Shown here one piece after another: positions 1-8,324 of a DNA stretch of 64,000 nucleotides. Under the pieces are notes generated by a model. It was not told the DNA's origin and did not search any database. It saw only the letters and a program-made list of their open reading frames with translations. A program made the position numbers and the translations under genes. This DNA comes from Terriglobales bacterium (GTDB lineage Bacteria > Acidobacteriota > Terriglobia > Bryobacterales > Bryobacteraceae): contig JAJFUV010000362.1 of assembly GCA_021372245.1 (NCBI GenBank), positions 1 through 64,000 of the forward strand, in the 5' to 3' direction. Numbering within the stretch: the stretch's first letter is position 1; the number at the start of each line of letters is the position of its first letter.

Positions 1-239
1 GGCAGCAGAATGTGATTGCGCTCATGGGATGCTCTCTCTCCGCTCACCAAGAGAGACTACTCTCCCGCTTCAAGCGGATTATCTTGTTCCTTGACGGGGA
101 TAATGCCGGCGTCCAGGCGACAAGAGTTATCGCAGATCGGCTCGTGTGGTCCAGTTTCGTTCGGGCCGTGGAGATCACCGCGGGCAGGCAGCCGGATGAA
201 CTTTCGTCGGAAGAGATCCGAGGCCTTCTTCGGTTCTGA
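1..239 (+). CDS. C-terminal fragment of a Toprim-domain primase (partial, enters from the left edge)
   Basis: The reading frame is open from base 3 to the stop at 239, so the gene begins outside the window. The visible part shows the end of a Toprim domain: a V-x-ALMG-x-x-LS-x-x-Q stretch, then a hydrophobic strand ending in LFLDGDNAGVQAT, where the D-x-D acidic pair binds the catalytic metal in DnaG-type primases. The short remainder is typical of phage, plasmid or ICE primases that combine a CHC2 zinc finger with Toprim. Function inferred: synthesis of replication primers for a mobile element. A hairpin terminator follows at 257-283. The zinc finger, if present, lies outside the window. Confidence 0.75.
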   Translation, partial: QQNVIALMGCSLSAHQERLLSRFKRIILFLDGDNAGVQATRVIADRLVWSSFVRAVEITAGRQPDELSSEEIRGLLRF

Positions 240-256
240 GACCCGTCTGAATACCA

Positions 257-283
257 AGCCCCGCCTCATGCGGGGCTATCTTT
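257..283 (+). terminator. Probable intrinsic terminator
   Basis: An 8-bp perfect stem (AGCCCCGC / GCGGGGCT) with a 5-nt loop is followed by ATCTTT. It lies 18 bases after the primase stop codon, on the right strand to end that transcript. The rest of the gap to 505 shows no recognisable feature. Confidence 0.65.
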
Positions 284-504
284 GCTGCAACGTGATCCTC
301 ATTGAAGGTCGCGACCTTGGTAGCATCAGAGCCAAGATGAAGTGCCATTGCTGTTTCGCGAGGGCAGTATGCACTGAATGCGTACAATATAGTCATGTAT
401 TGGTGTTGTCTGGTACCCTTAGCCCCTTTCAGATCACACTATTGCCTTGACAGATGTGTAAGCCGCCCATATCATTGATCTTGATTACATGTTAACCAAC
501 GAAC

Positions 505-1401
505 ATGAGTAGAAGATCCGTTCTGGCTATTCTAACGCTCCTCCTGACGGCAGGCGGTATTCTATGGACCCAAACAACAAGGCCGTTATCACCCACTACA
601 ATCCCGAGCGCCCCACCCACCTGTGAGCCCAAAATCACTTGGTCAGGGCAGGCAATTCTCCCACCGGGTACGAACCCAGACCAGCGCCTCATCGCGACCC
701 TCTTCCCGGGCACTAGCTCCACGACTTCAGTGGCTTTCCGAAGCACCTGTCCATTAGCAAACGTTGGGGTTGAGATCACTCCATCTCTCAATGGGCTGGT
801 GGTCATCAGTCCAAACAGCTTTGCCTCCATCGTCCCGAACCAGGACTATCACCTCAGCTTGACGTTTACAGCACCTCCAGAATTTGTGCGCCGTGCATTT
901 GGAGGGACGATCCATATTCGCAACAACGGTATACCGTCGAAGACGTATAGCTTACCCCTTGAGATTGCGTTGAGGGCGGACTGGAGTGTCTTCATCCCTT
1001 CATCTGAAAAGTACAGCATAAACTACCCCGCCACAGATGTATCGGTATTTGAACTCCAGCCGGGCACCGTGTTGTTCAGGCCACAAGAAGGTGATTCACT
1101 GCTTGAAGTTCCGTATATCTTCATTAGCATGAAGCCTAACCCGGCTGGCAAGAACATCTTTGACTTCTATAAAGACCCAGATCAACCTGACCTACTAGCT
1201 CAATCGGGTGGGAACTATACTACTGGCACCGTTAACGGTGCGCTCTACTATATCTTCAATCCCACCATGTCTGAAGCTGGGATGATGGTCGTTGTCGTTC
1301 CACGCCCCGGCTATTTTCTTGAGTTGGACGTCAGCGGTGCGTCGTCTGAAACGCCTAGTGGTGTATTTGGTGCAATGCTTTCATCGCTGATGGTCGAGTG
1401 A
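505..1401 (+). CDS. Secreted protein of unknown function
   Basis: 298 aa. The N-terminus (Met-Ser-Arg-Arg, then a Leu-rich hydrophobic run to about residue 23) looks like a signal peptide or membrane anchor. The rest is Pro/Ser/Thr-rich and then beta-strand-rich, with no motif I recognise. Residues about 170-298 hold a segment with a PxPGYFLELD-like end that could form one globular domain. The stop codon overlaps the GTG start of the following M23-like gene, so the two are probably co-transcribed and may act together outside the cell. GC content is lower than in the core chromosome block, in keeping with the accessory setting. Confidence 0.6.
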   Translation: MSRRSVLAILTLLLTAGGILWTQTTRPLSPTTIPSAPPTCEPKITWSGQAILPPGTNPDQRLIATLFPGTSSTTSVAFRSTCPLANVGVEITPSLNGLVVISPNSFASIVPNQDYHLSLTFTAPPEFVRRAFGGTIHIRNNGIPSKTYSLPLEIALRADWSVFIPSSEKYSINYPATDVSVFELQPGTVLFRPQEGDSLLEVPYIFISMKPNPAGKNIFDFYKDPDQPDLLAQSGGNYTTGTVNGALYYIFNPTMSEAGMMVVVVPRPGYFLELDVSGASSETPSGVFGAMLSSLMVE

Positions 1402-3092
1402 GGAAGCGAGGTTTCATTATGCTGAGCTTCAAAGGAGTTTCGGCTTCTATTTTCTTTGTCTTTCTATATAGTCCATGGACTATAAGTGGGCAGGCCACGT
1501 TCCGTTTTCCAATCGACGGTGATAGGACGCCCACCCCAGGTGGGGAATTTGGCGTATTCACTAATACACGCTTGGGAGATATTCGGTATTGTGGGCAACA
1601 CCTGGGTGTCGATGTTGGGGCGGGAAGAGCCGGTACGAAAGTGTACCCGATGACTGCTGGAACGGTGAAAAGCGCTGGTATGATACGGGGTCTCGGATAT
1701 GCAGTAATCATTGATCACACTTTGCCGCAAGGAGACCCGGTGGGTCCGATCGTCACAGCAGTGTACTATCACATGAAGCCTCCAGCGACTCTGTTGACTA
1801 ACGGTGCTCCTGTAACACCCGAGACGTCAATAGGCTCGATTTCTGACGTACCGGGCGAGTATGGGACTGGCCCTGATCTACACTTTGGAATTCGAGCGCG
1901 TGTTTATGAGACTTGCGACGTCCGAACGGGACGATGGTTCTACCCAGGGTACACGAATATTTACAGTGATGCCAAGAACTGCGTTGGCGGAACACTTCAA
2001 TGCGATTCGACTGACAGCATTCATGGGGAGATCAGAGATGAATGGTTTCCCCCACTCGAATTCCTGCTCTCGCGAGAGAACACAGGACCACAGCCTTGCC
2101 CGCCCAATTTCTTCGACTCCTTCAGTCGGCAAGATGGACCAGTCGGCAATGGTTGGGTAGATTCAACCGGGAACGTGAACGGCAACCTCGTGATCCGCAA
2201 TGGCGCACTCAGTACGCCGGGGCCTGATGGGGGTGCGGGTATCTATAGACCGATTAATCTGTCTGGACCAGTCACAGTCTCCGCGACACTTACGCCAGGT
2301 AACGGGTATGGTGGCCTGTTAAACCGCTATGGTACCGGGGTTCTGTTTGGAAGCAACGGAGACCTCTCAAGTGGCTACGGCGTGTGGTTGTATCGAGCAG
2401 ATCAGAATTATTCAAACTCACAGGTGATTCTATTATTGAATGGCACAGAGCTTGCATCTGTCCCATCATCCTTTCAGTTTGGGGCGTCCGTTACAGCGAT
2501 GGTCACGTTCAGTCCAGACGGCAGCCTTAAAGGATCAGTGTCTGGAAGTGGAAGTATATTCAACTTTAGCTTTGGCCCGCGCACCATGGTACTTCCAGCG
2601 TCGAATATCATGATTAGTTTGGGGTTTCCCGATGGGCGGTCAAGCGTAATTACACATCCAACAGTGGATAATCTCATCGTCAGCTATTCGTGTAATCCAG
2701 GACCGCCTGAGCTTAATCTGGTGAAGGTAACCCCATTGCTGACCAACGGTAAGTACATGGCTCTGTCATGTAGTGATTTGCCGGATCCCCCCGCCGGCTA
2801 TGATTGGTGGTTATATAATCTGGCTCTTGAGATTCCGACATGGGATTGGAATTGGAGAGCCTTCCGTGCTGGTGGTTCGGGTCCGACAAAACCGTGCATT
2901 GATAACAACTATATATGGGATCTATCGAGTCCTGGATTGATCCCTAGTGATTCTGATGTGTATCTGTTGGTGTTTGCACTTAGTCAGTCTATTCCGGATC
3001 TTCCAGTGAAAGATGCGCACTATTGGCCAGGCAACAACCCAGTCTATTATGGCGTGGTGCATTGGAATGGCACCTCAGGCACTGTCAAGTGA
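1398..3092 (+). CDS. Secreted M23-like (LytM) protein with C-terminal LamG-like beta domain
   Basis: 564 aa from the GTG that overlaps the previous stop; ATG at 1419 is an alternative start. Hydrophobic residues 9-30 form a signal sequence. Residues about 60-170 resemble the M23 peptidase fold: H68-x3-D72 (metal ligands), H125 in YYHMK, and the segment GPDLHFGIR. In active M23 enzymes this last motif is H-x-H; here the first His is Asp160 while the metal ligand His162 is kept, so activity is doubtful. Residues about 235-430 look like a concanavalin/LamG jelly roll (DSFSRQDGPVGNGW start). The last 120 residues are unassigned. Likely role: binding or cutting peptidoglycan or another wall polymer outside the cytoplasm. 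Confidence 0.7.
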   Translation: MRKRGFIMLSFKGVSASIFFVFLYSPWTISGQATFRFPIDGDRTPTPGGEFGVFTNTRLGDIRYCGQHLGVDVGAGRAGTKVYPMTAGTVKSAGMIRGLGYAVIIDHTLPQGDPVGPIVTAVYYHMKPPATLLTNGAPVTPETSIGSISDVPGEYGTGPDLHFGIRARVYETCDVRTGRWFYPGYTNIYSDAKNCVGGTLQCDSTDSIHGEIRDEWFPPLEFLLSRENTGPQPCPPNFFDSFSRQDGPVGNGWVDSTGNVNGNLVIRNGALSTPGPDGGAGIYRPINLSGPVTVSATLTPGNGYGGLLNRYGTGVLFGSNGDLSSGYGVWLYRADQNYSNSQVILLLNGTELASVPSSFQFGASVTAMVTFSPDGSLKGSVSGSGSIFNFSFGPRTMVLPASNIMISLGFPDGRSSVITHPTVDNLIVSYSCNPGPPELNLVKVTPLLTNGKYMALSCSDLPDPPAGYDWWLYNLALEIPTWDWNWRAFRAGGSGPTKPCIDNNYIWDLSSPGLIPSDSDVYLLVFALSQSIPDLPVKDAHYWPGNNPVYYGVVHWNGTSGTVK

Positions 3093-3299
3093 AGCAGGGT
3101 GTCGCGGGGGTAGTTGAGCCGGAGTTCTTGCGGAACATGAGCACGGACAAGAAGAAGCGGATCGCACCAGTGACCGAGAAGGCGTTGAGCTGAAACTCAT
3201 GTCAGCCTGACGACGTTCGATCAGATTCTCGGCTTGAACGTACGCGTCTTGTCAACCCAGGTTGACGTCCTACGGTGAGTGGCAATAGTCCGTTGGGAG

Positions 3300-3440
3300 T
3301 TAAGTGGCAGAGGGTTTCCAGTTTGCGGGCAGCAGTTCATCCAGGGCGTTGGGGGGATGCTCTGCGATGCGGTCGAGCACGTCGCGGAGGTAGGCCCTGG
3401 TCGGTCGGCTGAACCGAAGGTTGTGGCTTCTTATGATCTT
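3300..3440 (-). pseudogene. C-terminal remnant of an IS66-family transposase
   Basis: On the minus strand an open frame ends at the stop at 3300-3302 and reads RAYLRDVLDRIAEHPPNALD followed by ELLPANW. This is the conserved tail of IS66 TnpC transposases (AYLRDVLxRIxxHPxNRxxELLPWNW). No catalytic domain and no other IS66 gene is present, so it is a decayed insertion. The rest of the 3093-3523 gap (about 430 bases) shows no other gene; a short plus-strand frame near 3110-3190 is not recognised. Confidence 0.75.
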
Positions 3441-3523
3441 CTTCTTGGTTTATAAATCGACCCCAAACAAAGGAAAAACCGAGTCAGCTTGCGAGAGTAA
3501 GACTTGTTGTATGTAGAGGCAAG

Positions 3524-5164
3524 TTAAGACGCCGGTTCCAACTCATCAACCGGGGTGCATTTTCTTGATCTTCTTCGAACACGCTTTTTGGGAGTCTCTT
3601 TTGAGTCATCTTCTCCCTTCATGACGCGCGCAAAGTCTTGTATTTCTTGGTACAGTTGGTTCCAACTGTTACTAGTGAAGGGCACCAGAGTTGATTCGTC
3701 GCGTGCAAAATCACCCAATGTGTTGAAGAGAAGCCCTAGTTGGGCGGTTCGAATGTTTCCGGCCGTGAATCCGACCGGAAATATCAAGCGTTGGAACCGG
3801 GAGCGGATCGAAGGCGAAAGAGAGTTCCACGTATCAAGGAGGGCATGGAGAGGCACCGCGATTTCCTGAAGGCGGCTGCGGATATCAGCCGTGCTGAAAG
3901 GGGCTTGCTTTGGTGTAGCTTCGATGGCCTGTTCTTTCTCAGCAAGGACTGATTTGTGATTATTGAATTCTTCATCTGAGATGAGGCGCTGCGACCTCAT
4001 GCGAATAAGTTCCTGAAGTTCTTGCTTCAGATGATTCAGGGTACTACGGGTGAGCGTTCGCTTCGAGCGCAAGGTCTTCTCGCGTCCTTCAGCCGATTTT
4101 GCCGCTACTTCTCCGAGCTTGTCCAGGAGTTCCGTCTTCGGAGCAATCAGAGGTAGGTACTCCTTGAATTCCCGATGTGCTTTTTCTACGGGAAGGCCTT
4201 TCCCGCGCAGACTGCAGTTGTCGTTGTGGCAGTGGTAGTAAGGGTACCGTTTGGATCGGCCGCGAGAGAAGCTGGCGGTCAAGTATTGGCTGCACCCGTT
4301 GCAGCGCACGAGTCCCCGTAGGGGGAACTCTTCCCGGTGCCTGTGATGCGGCATGCACCTGCTCCGCTTCCTAACGAGTTGCTGTACACCGGCGAATTCA
4401 TCACGTGAGACCATGGGCACGTGATGGCCTTGGTATTCCTCTCCGGACCATGGATCGATGAGGATTCCCGCGTAGTATGGATTGCGGAATAAGTTGTCAA
4501 TGGATTGGTCACCGAGTGGCACGCCTTTGCGGCTGACGATTCCCCAGCTTTCCATGAGCCTTCGCATTTCTGCTTTTGTGTAGACGCCAGTGGCGAACTG
4601 GTGCCAAGCTTTTTGTAGGAGTCCAAAGAGAGATTCGTCCGGCTCGTCGGGTCTGTTCTTCTTTTCCCGAGCCACATGAGCACTCTTGTATCCCAAGGGC
4701 GGCTTCCAGGGGAAGATCCCTTCCTGGATTTTGCGTCTCATGCCCTGTACAGTTCGGGCGGCTCGGATATCGTTGTCGAATTGGGCGAAGCCGGCCAGAA
4801 TGGTCTCCATGAGCTTGCCCTCGGGTTTTGTATCAATCGGCTCGGTAACGGACACGATATCCACTCCGTACCTCTGAAGGGTGGCCTTGACACTGAAGTG
4901 GTCAGCGACGTTCCGAGCGAAGCGGTCAACCTTCCAAACCAGGAGCGTATTCACCCGCCCCTTGTTTTCACGGCAAAACTCGATCAGCGAAAGGAGCTCC
5001 GTGCGGTCGGCGAATTTTGCCGATTCACCCTGCTCGACGAATACTCGCAGCACGTGAATGTTTCGAGCATGGGCATACTCCTCGCAGGCAAGCTGTTGCG
5101 ATTCTAAGCTGGTGCCTTCCACCTGCTCTCTTGACGACACACGGCAATAGATGACTGCATTCAT
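3524..5164 (-). CDS. Large serine recombinase (resolvase + recombinase + zinc ribbon)
   Basis: 546 aa from the ATG at 5164, chosen because it directly precedes the canonical start MNAVIYCRVSSREQ; the open frame extends 16 residues further. The resolvase domain has the catalytic Ser in YCRVSSREQ, and the WKVDRFARN and FAQFDNDIRAARTVQG motifs. Next comes the Recombinase domain (IFPWKPPLGYK onward), a zinc ribbon (CNGCSQYL ... CHNDNC, residues about 300-330) and a C-terminal coiled coil with basic residues. This is the architecture of integrases of phages and integrative elements, which join attP and attB via a covalent Ser intermediate. It lies next to an ATPase/XRE/RuvC module and is the likely integrase of that element. 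Confidence 0.9.
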   Translation of the reverse strand: MNAVIYCRVSSREQVEGTSLESQQLACEEYAHARNIHVLRVFVEQGESAKFADRTELLSLIEFCRENKGRVNTLLVWKVDRFARNVADHFSVKATLQRYGVDIVSVTEPIDTKPEGKLMETILAGFAQFDNDIRAARTVQGMRRKIQEGIFPWKPPLGYKSAHVAREKKNRPDEPDESLFGLLQKAWHQFATGVYTKAEMRRLMESWGIVSRKGVPLGDQSIDNLFRNPYYAGILIDPWSGEEYQGHHVPMVSRDEFAGVQQLVRKRSRCMPHHRHREEFPLRGLVRCNGCSQYLTASFSRGRSKRYPYYHCHNDNCSLRGKGLPVEKAHREFKEYLPLIAPKTELLDKLGEVAAKSAEGREKTLRSKRTLTRSTLNHLKQELQELIRMRSQRLISDEEFNNHKSVLAEKEQAIEATPKQAPFSTADIRSRLQEIAVPLHALLDTWNSLSPSIRSRFQRLIFPVGFTAGNIRTAQLGLLFNTLGDFARDESTLVPFTSNSWNQLYQEIQDFARVMKGEDDSKETPKKRVRRRSRKCTPVDELEPAS

Positions 5165-5237
5165 TGCATTGTAATAAGTGAATAGCGTGAACGAGGTCTC
5201 GTTCAGTTGCAAATACTAGCGCGGGGCTTTGAAACTG

Positions 5238-5447
5238 TCAAAACTCAATACTGGGCAATTCCCGCGTCTTGTTCCTGGCAATATGCAAATCGAGCAGAAT
5301 GTCGCCCATTGCGTGCATCTCCTGTCGAAGTTGGCGAAGTTCGCCATCGGTGTAGTCGTTCGCCAACGGACCGAGGAAGGTTTTGAACTCTGCGAGTTCT
5401 GTATTCGAAGCAGGTACTAGTCTTGTTGTACGTCTTCTCTTCTTCAT
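5238..5447 (-). CDS. Small conserved-looking hypothetical protein upstream of the recombinase
   Basis: 69 aa from ATG 5447 (the frame is open to 5552 for a 104-aa version). It starts with a basic stretch (MKKRRRTTR), followed by an amphipathic helix-rich part (LANDYTDGELRQLRQEMHAMG). It sits 73 bases upstream of the recombinase on the same strand, so the two may be one transcript. I do not recognise a family. A role as a recombination directionality or regulatory factor would fit the position but is a guess. Its longer version would collide with the start region of the divergent ATPase gene. Confidence 0.45.
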   Translation of the reverse strand: MKKRRRTTRLVPASNTELAEFKTFLGPLANDYTDGELRQLRQEMHAMGDILLDLHIARNKTRELPSIEF

Positions 5448-5559
5448 GAGCCACAGGTTATCAGCCGCTCGCGAATACTGGGAGACTGACAGTCTGTCCA
5501 GCCTGGCAAGAATAGCCACCTCCTTTTTTTCGGCGGCCGCCGTACCCTTCACCGTTATT

Positions 5560-6933
5560 GTGACTACAGGCGATCAATCCAACTGGAACACCAAGAGGCC
5601 AAAAGGCGACAAGGCGCGGCCGACCATTTCAGCCGTACTTGAGGATGGCTCGCTCATCGAAATGCTCTACCGGCCGGAAGAGGGCCGTACGCTTCTATGC
5701 GTCTCCAAAGATGGTGAGGTTCGAGAGGAGCAGTATCTTGCCCTTAACGGGGAGAACCTGGTACCGTACTCGCCGAACAACAATTTACTTGCCCACGAAG
5801 TGGTTCTCTTCCCTTCGGAGCCGCTTGAGTACGGATCGACTCGGGAGCTTGTCGGAGAGATTCAGACTTTTATTCATGCGCACGTAGACATCTCGTCGCT
5901 CTTCGAACAGATCGCGAGCTATTACGTGCTCTTCAGTTGGGTCTACGACTCTTTCAATGAACTGCCATACCTGCGGGTCCGCGGGGATGCCGGCTCGGGC
6001 AAGACCAGGTGCCTCATCACTATCGGCTCCCTCTGCTACAAGCCGATCTTTGCCAGCGGCGCTTCCACGGTCTCTCCCATATTCCGCATCCTCGATTCTT
6101 TCCGGGGCACCTTGATCGTGGATGAAGGCGACTTCCGCTTCTCCGATGAGAGAGCTGACATTGTGAAAATCCTCAACAACGGCAATGCCGGGGGCTTCCC
6201 GGTGCTGCGCAGCGAGTCCCAAAACAACAAGGAGTTTTCCCCAAAGGCCTTCAGCGTCTTCGGCCCCAAGATCATTGCCACCCGTAACTACTTCGAAGAT
6301 CGGGCTTTGGAAACCCGGTGCCTGACGGAAGAGACCGGAGGCCGCAAGCTACGAAACGACATTCCGCTAAACCTCGGGAAGGAATGGAAGCTGGCAGCCC
6401 GGCAACTGCGCAACAAGCTCCTCATGTTCCGCTTCAAGAACTTCGGCAAGTGCGAGATCGACGCCAAGCTCATCGATCGCACCATCGAACCGAGGCTCGC
6501 CCAGCTTTTCGCACCCCTCCTTACCGTTATCGACGAACCTGTAGCCAAGGAACGACTCCTCGACCTGGCCCGTGACTATCACCGGGATCTCATTGCGGAG
6601 CGTAGTGCGGACGCTGAAGCCCAAGTACTCGAGGTCATCCGAGATCTTCTCTCCGAGTCCGAGGACGGGGTCGTTTCGGTAAAGAGAATTACCGCCTCAT
6701 TTGTCGAACGCCACGCTGATGACTATGACCGGAAGATCACCCCGAAGTGGATCGGCAGCCTTATCCGCAGGAATCTCCAGTTGCGGACACACAAAAGTCA
6801 CGGCATATTTGTGCTCTCCGCAACCGAGGCGCCCAAGCTCGACCGGCTATACGAGAAGTACGGGATAGAGGTGGCTGGCGAAGCTCTGGGGGCCACGGCG
6901 TCATGGCCGTCCATCGTGCAGCCGGATGGGTAG
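5560..6933 (+). CDS. Mobile-element ATPase (primase/helicase-type P-loop protein)
   Basis: 457 aa from GTG 5560; the open frame extends to 5383, but that part overlaps the divergent small gene and has no clear domain. A Walker A motif, RGDAGSGKTR, lies about 140 residues in; a Walker-B-like strand TLIVDEGDF and a sensor-like KIIATRNYFEDRALETRC follow. The C-terminal 100 residues look like a winged-helix DNA-binding part. This matches the helicase-like halves of DUF3631/DUF3987/D5-type replication proteins of integrative elements, without a primase domain. Probable role: DNA unwinding or replication initiation for the element. A G-rich repeat follows immediately after the stop codon. The start is uncertain. 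Confidence 0.65.
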   Translation: MTTGDQSNWNTKRPKGDKARPTISAVLEDGSLIEMLYRPEEGRTLLCVSKDGEVREEQYLALNGENLVPYSPNNNLLAHEVVLFPSEPLEYGSTRELVGEIQTFIHAHVDISSLFEQIASYYVLFSWVYDSFNELPYLRVRGDAGSGKTRCLITIGSLCYKPIFASGASTVSPIFRILDSFRGTLIVDEGDFRFSDERADIVKILNNGNAGGFPVLRSESQNNKEFSPKAFSVFGPKIIATRNYFEDRALETRCLTEETGGRKLRNDIPLNLGKEWKLAARQLRNKLLMFRFKNFGKCEIDAKLIDRTIEPRLAQLFAPLLTVIDEPVAKERLLDLARDYHRDLIAERSADAEAQVLEVIRDLLSESEDGVVSVKRITASFVERHADDYDRKITPKWIGSLIRRNLQLRTHKSHGIFVLSATEAPKLDRLYEKYGIEVAGEALGATASWPSIVQPDG

Positions 6934-6954
6934 ACTTGGGGACTTTGGGGACTT
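6933..6954. repeat. Left arm of a long inverted repeat, with internal direct repeat
   Basis: Directly after the ATPase stop there are two and a half copies of a GACTTTGGG-like unit (core GACTTTGGGGACTT). The reverse complement of nearly the same string lies at 7048-7069, 93 bases later. The rest of the gap between 6934 and 7278 holds no gene I can support. Confidence 0.7.
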
Positions 6955-7047
6955 CGTCAGTTGGACGTGAGACGCTGCTACTAAGTGTACGCGAGCCTGC
7001 GGTCAGAGCAACGGAGGTCTCTGTGCCAACTTCGGTGCGCGGGTGGA

Positions 7048-7069
7048 GGTCCCCAAAGTCCCAAAGTCC
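7048..7069. repeat. Right arm of the inverted repeat
   Basis: Reverse-complementary to 6933-6954 except for a few positions; contains CCCCAAAGTCCCAAAGTCC. The two arms could form a long-loop hairpin in RNA or single-stranded DNA. Confidence 0.7.
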
Positions 7070-7278
7070 ACCCGAGACCGAAACCATGAGAGTGGCCGGG
7101 AGGACTATCCACCGCTTTTGCACTACTTATACTCCGTTTGAAGGTGTTTAATTAAGGAGCGCACTTGTCTCTAATCTCTCCAGTCAGTCCGGCTATTGTC
7201 GCCTGCGGCAAGTTTTCCTGTCTTTGAAGCGTGCACCCATCGGCATACGATGAATGCACGTTTTGTTTGATTATCAAA

Positions 7279-7632
7279 ATGACAATACTTCTAACAAATT
7301 ACCTCCGGACATATCGCAAGCGAAGCGGCCTCACGCAGGACGAGGTCGCGTACTTGCTCGGCCTCGTGAGCGGTTCAAAGGTGTCGCGCTACGAGCTGTA
7401 TAGACGGATACCGAACTTGGAGACCGCCCTTACCTATGAGGCCATATTCAGGACACCTGTGCGGGAGCTCTTTGCGGGTCTTTTCGCGGAGGTTGAGAAG
7501 AAGATGCTCAAGCGGGTGGGTCGCCTTGGCAAGAAGTTCCTCGCCAAACCTGAAACGCCTCTTGTTAACGCCAAGCTGGAGGCTCTGGCCGTGATCCTCC
7601 GCGGAGGTCGCGCAACTGATAGAAAGCAATGA
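7279..7632 (+). CDS. XRE-family helix-turn-helix regulator
   Basis: 117 aa from ATG 7279; an upstream in-frame start at 7231 adds residues outside the HTH fold. Residues about 5-60 form a Cro/C1-type HTH: LRTYRKRSGLTQDEVAYLLGL ... KVSRYELYRRIPNLETALTYEAIF. The C-terminal half is Lys-rich and helical. The stop overlaps the ATG of the RuvC-like gene (ATGA), so translation is coupled. Probably the regulator of this mobile module. Confidence 0.8.
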   Translation: MTILLTNYLRTYRKRSGLTQDEVAYLLGLVSGSKVSRYELYRRIPNLETALTYEAIFRTPVRELFAGLFAEVEKKMLKRVGRLGKKFLAKPETPLVNAKLEALAVILRGGRATDRKQ

Positions 7633-8144
7633 GTACAGCCACATCTCGCATCAGAGTCCTGAGCATTGACCCCACCAGCCGGGGCTTCGGTTTTGCAGTG
7701 TTTGAGGGCGTCGATCGCCTGATCGACTGGGGAGTAGTACACGCGAAGGCGGGCCATCGTCAGTGCCTCAACCGAATCGAGAGACTTCTAGAGCGATATA
7801 AACCATGTACCTTGGTGATCGAGGAGACCAAACGCGGTTCGCGTCGCGGACCGAGGGCACAGCAGCTGTTGTTCTCAACCAAAAGGTTGGCCGCTAAGAA
7901 ACACGTGAAGTTGAGAGCTATACTGCACAGGCGGTTCCAGCAGCTCTTTTCGCAGACTGGCGCGACCACGAAACACCGGATTGCCCAAGTGATCGCTGAA
8001 CGGTTCCCCGAATTGGCACTGCATCTACCACCGCCACGGAAGCCGTGGAAAAGCGAGGCGGAGATGATGGCGGTGTTTGACGCAGTTGCGTTTGCTCTGA
8101 CCATTCTGGAACCGACGAGTAGCCAAGGACCGAAGTCGTTGTAG
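7629..8144 (+). CDS. RuvC-like RNase H-fold nuclease (Holliday-junction resolvase type)
   Basis: 171 aa. Strand 1 holds the first catalytic Asp in VLSIDPTSRGFGFAVF, the second acidic residue is in LVIEETKRG, and the third lies in the KSEAEMMAVFDAVAFAL helix: the D...E...D order of the RuvC superfamily. The length is close to RuvC. A basic stretch (RRGPRAQQL) may contact DNA. The gene is coupled by a 4-bp overlap to the XRE regulator and lies downstream of the ATPase, so it probably resolves junctions or cuts DNA during replication or excision of the element. Substrate not known. Confidence 0.7.
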   Translation: MSTATSRIRVLSIDPTSRGFGFAVFEGVDRLIDWGVVHAKAGHRQCLNRIERLLERYKPCTLVIEETKRGSRRGPRAQQLLFSTKRLAAKKHVKLRAILHRRFQQLFSQTGATTKHRIAQVIAERFPELALHLPPPRKPWKSEAEMMAVFDAVAFALTILEPTSSQGPKSL

Positions 8145-8324
8145 CCATCGGCCGGCAATCTACATCAGAAAAAGCCATCAACAGGAAGGACCCTTGCTTG
8201 ACACCTGCCTTTTCAGGGCTACGATCGGCCATTGGCTTCTGATTGATTCTAAAACCCTTAACCATCACTCTCGCCTCTGAACCGCCTCATTTGTTGGAAT
8301 GAAACGGAATGAACTCGGAATGGC

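Noticed and set aside
3110-3192. Short plus frame reading EFLRNMSTDKKKRIAPVTEKAL
   Set aside because: Protein-like but too short, with no start codon or family match; may be a gene remnant near the IS66 tail.
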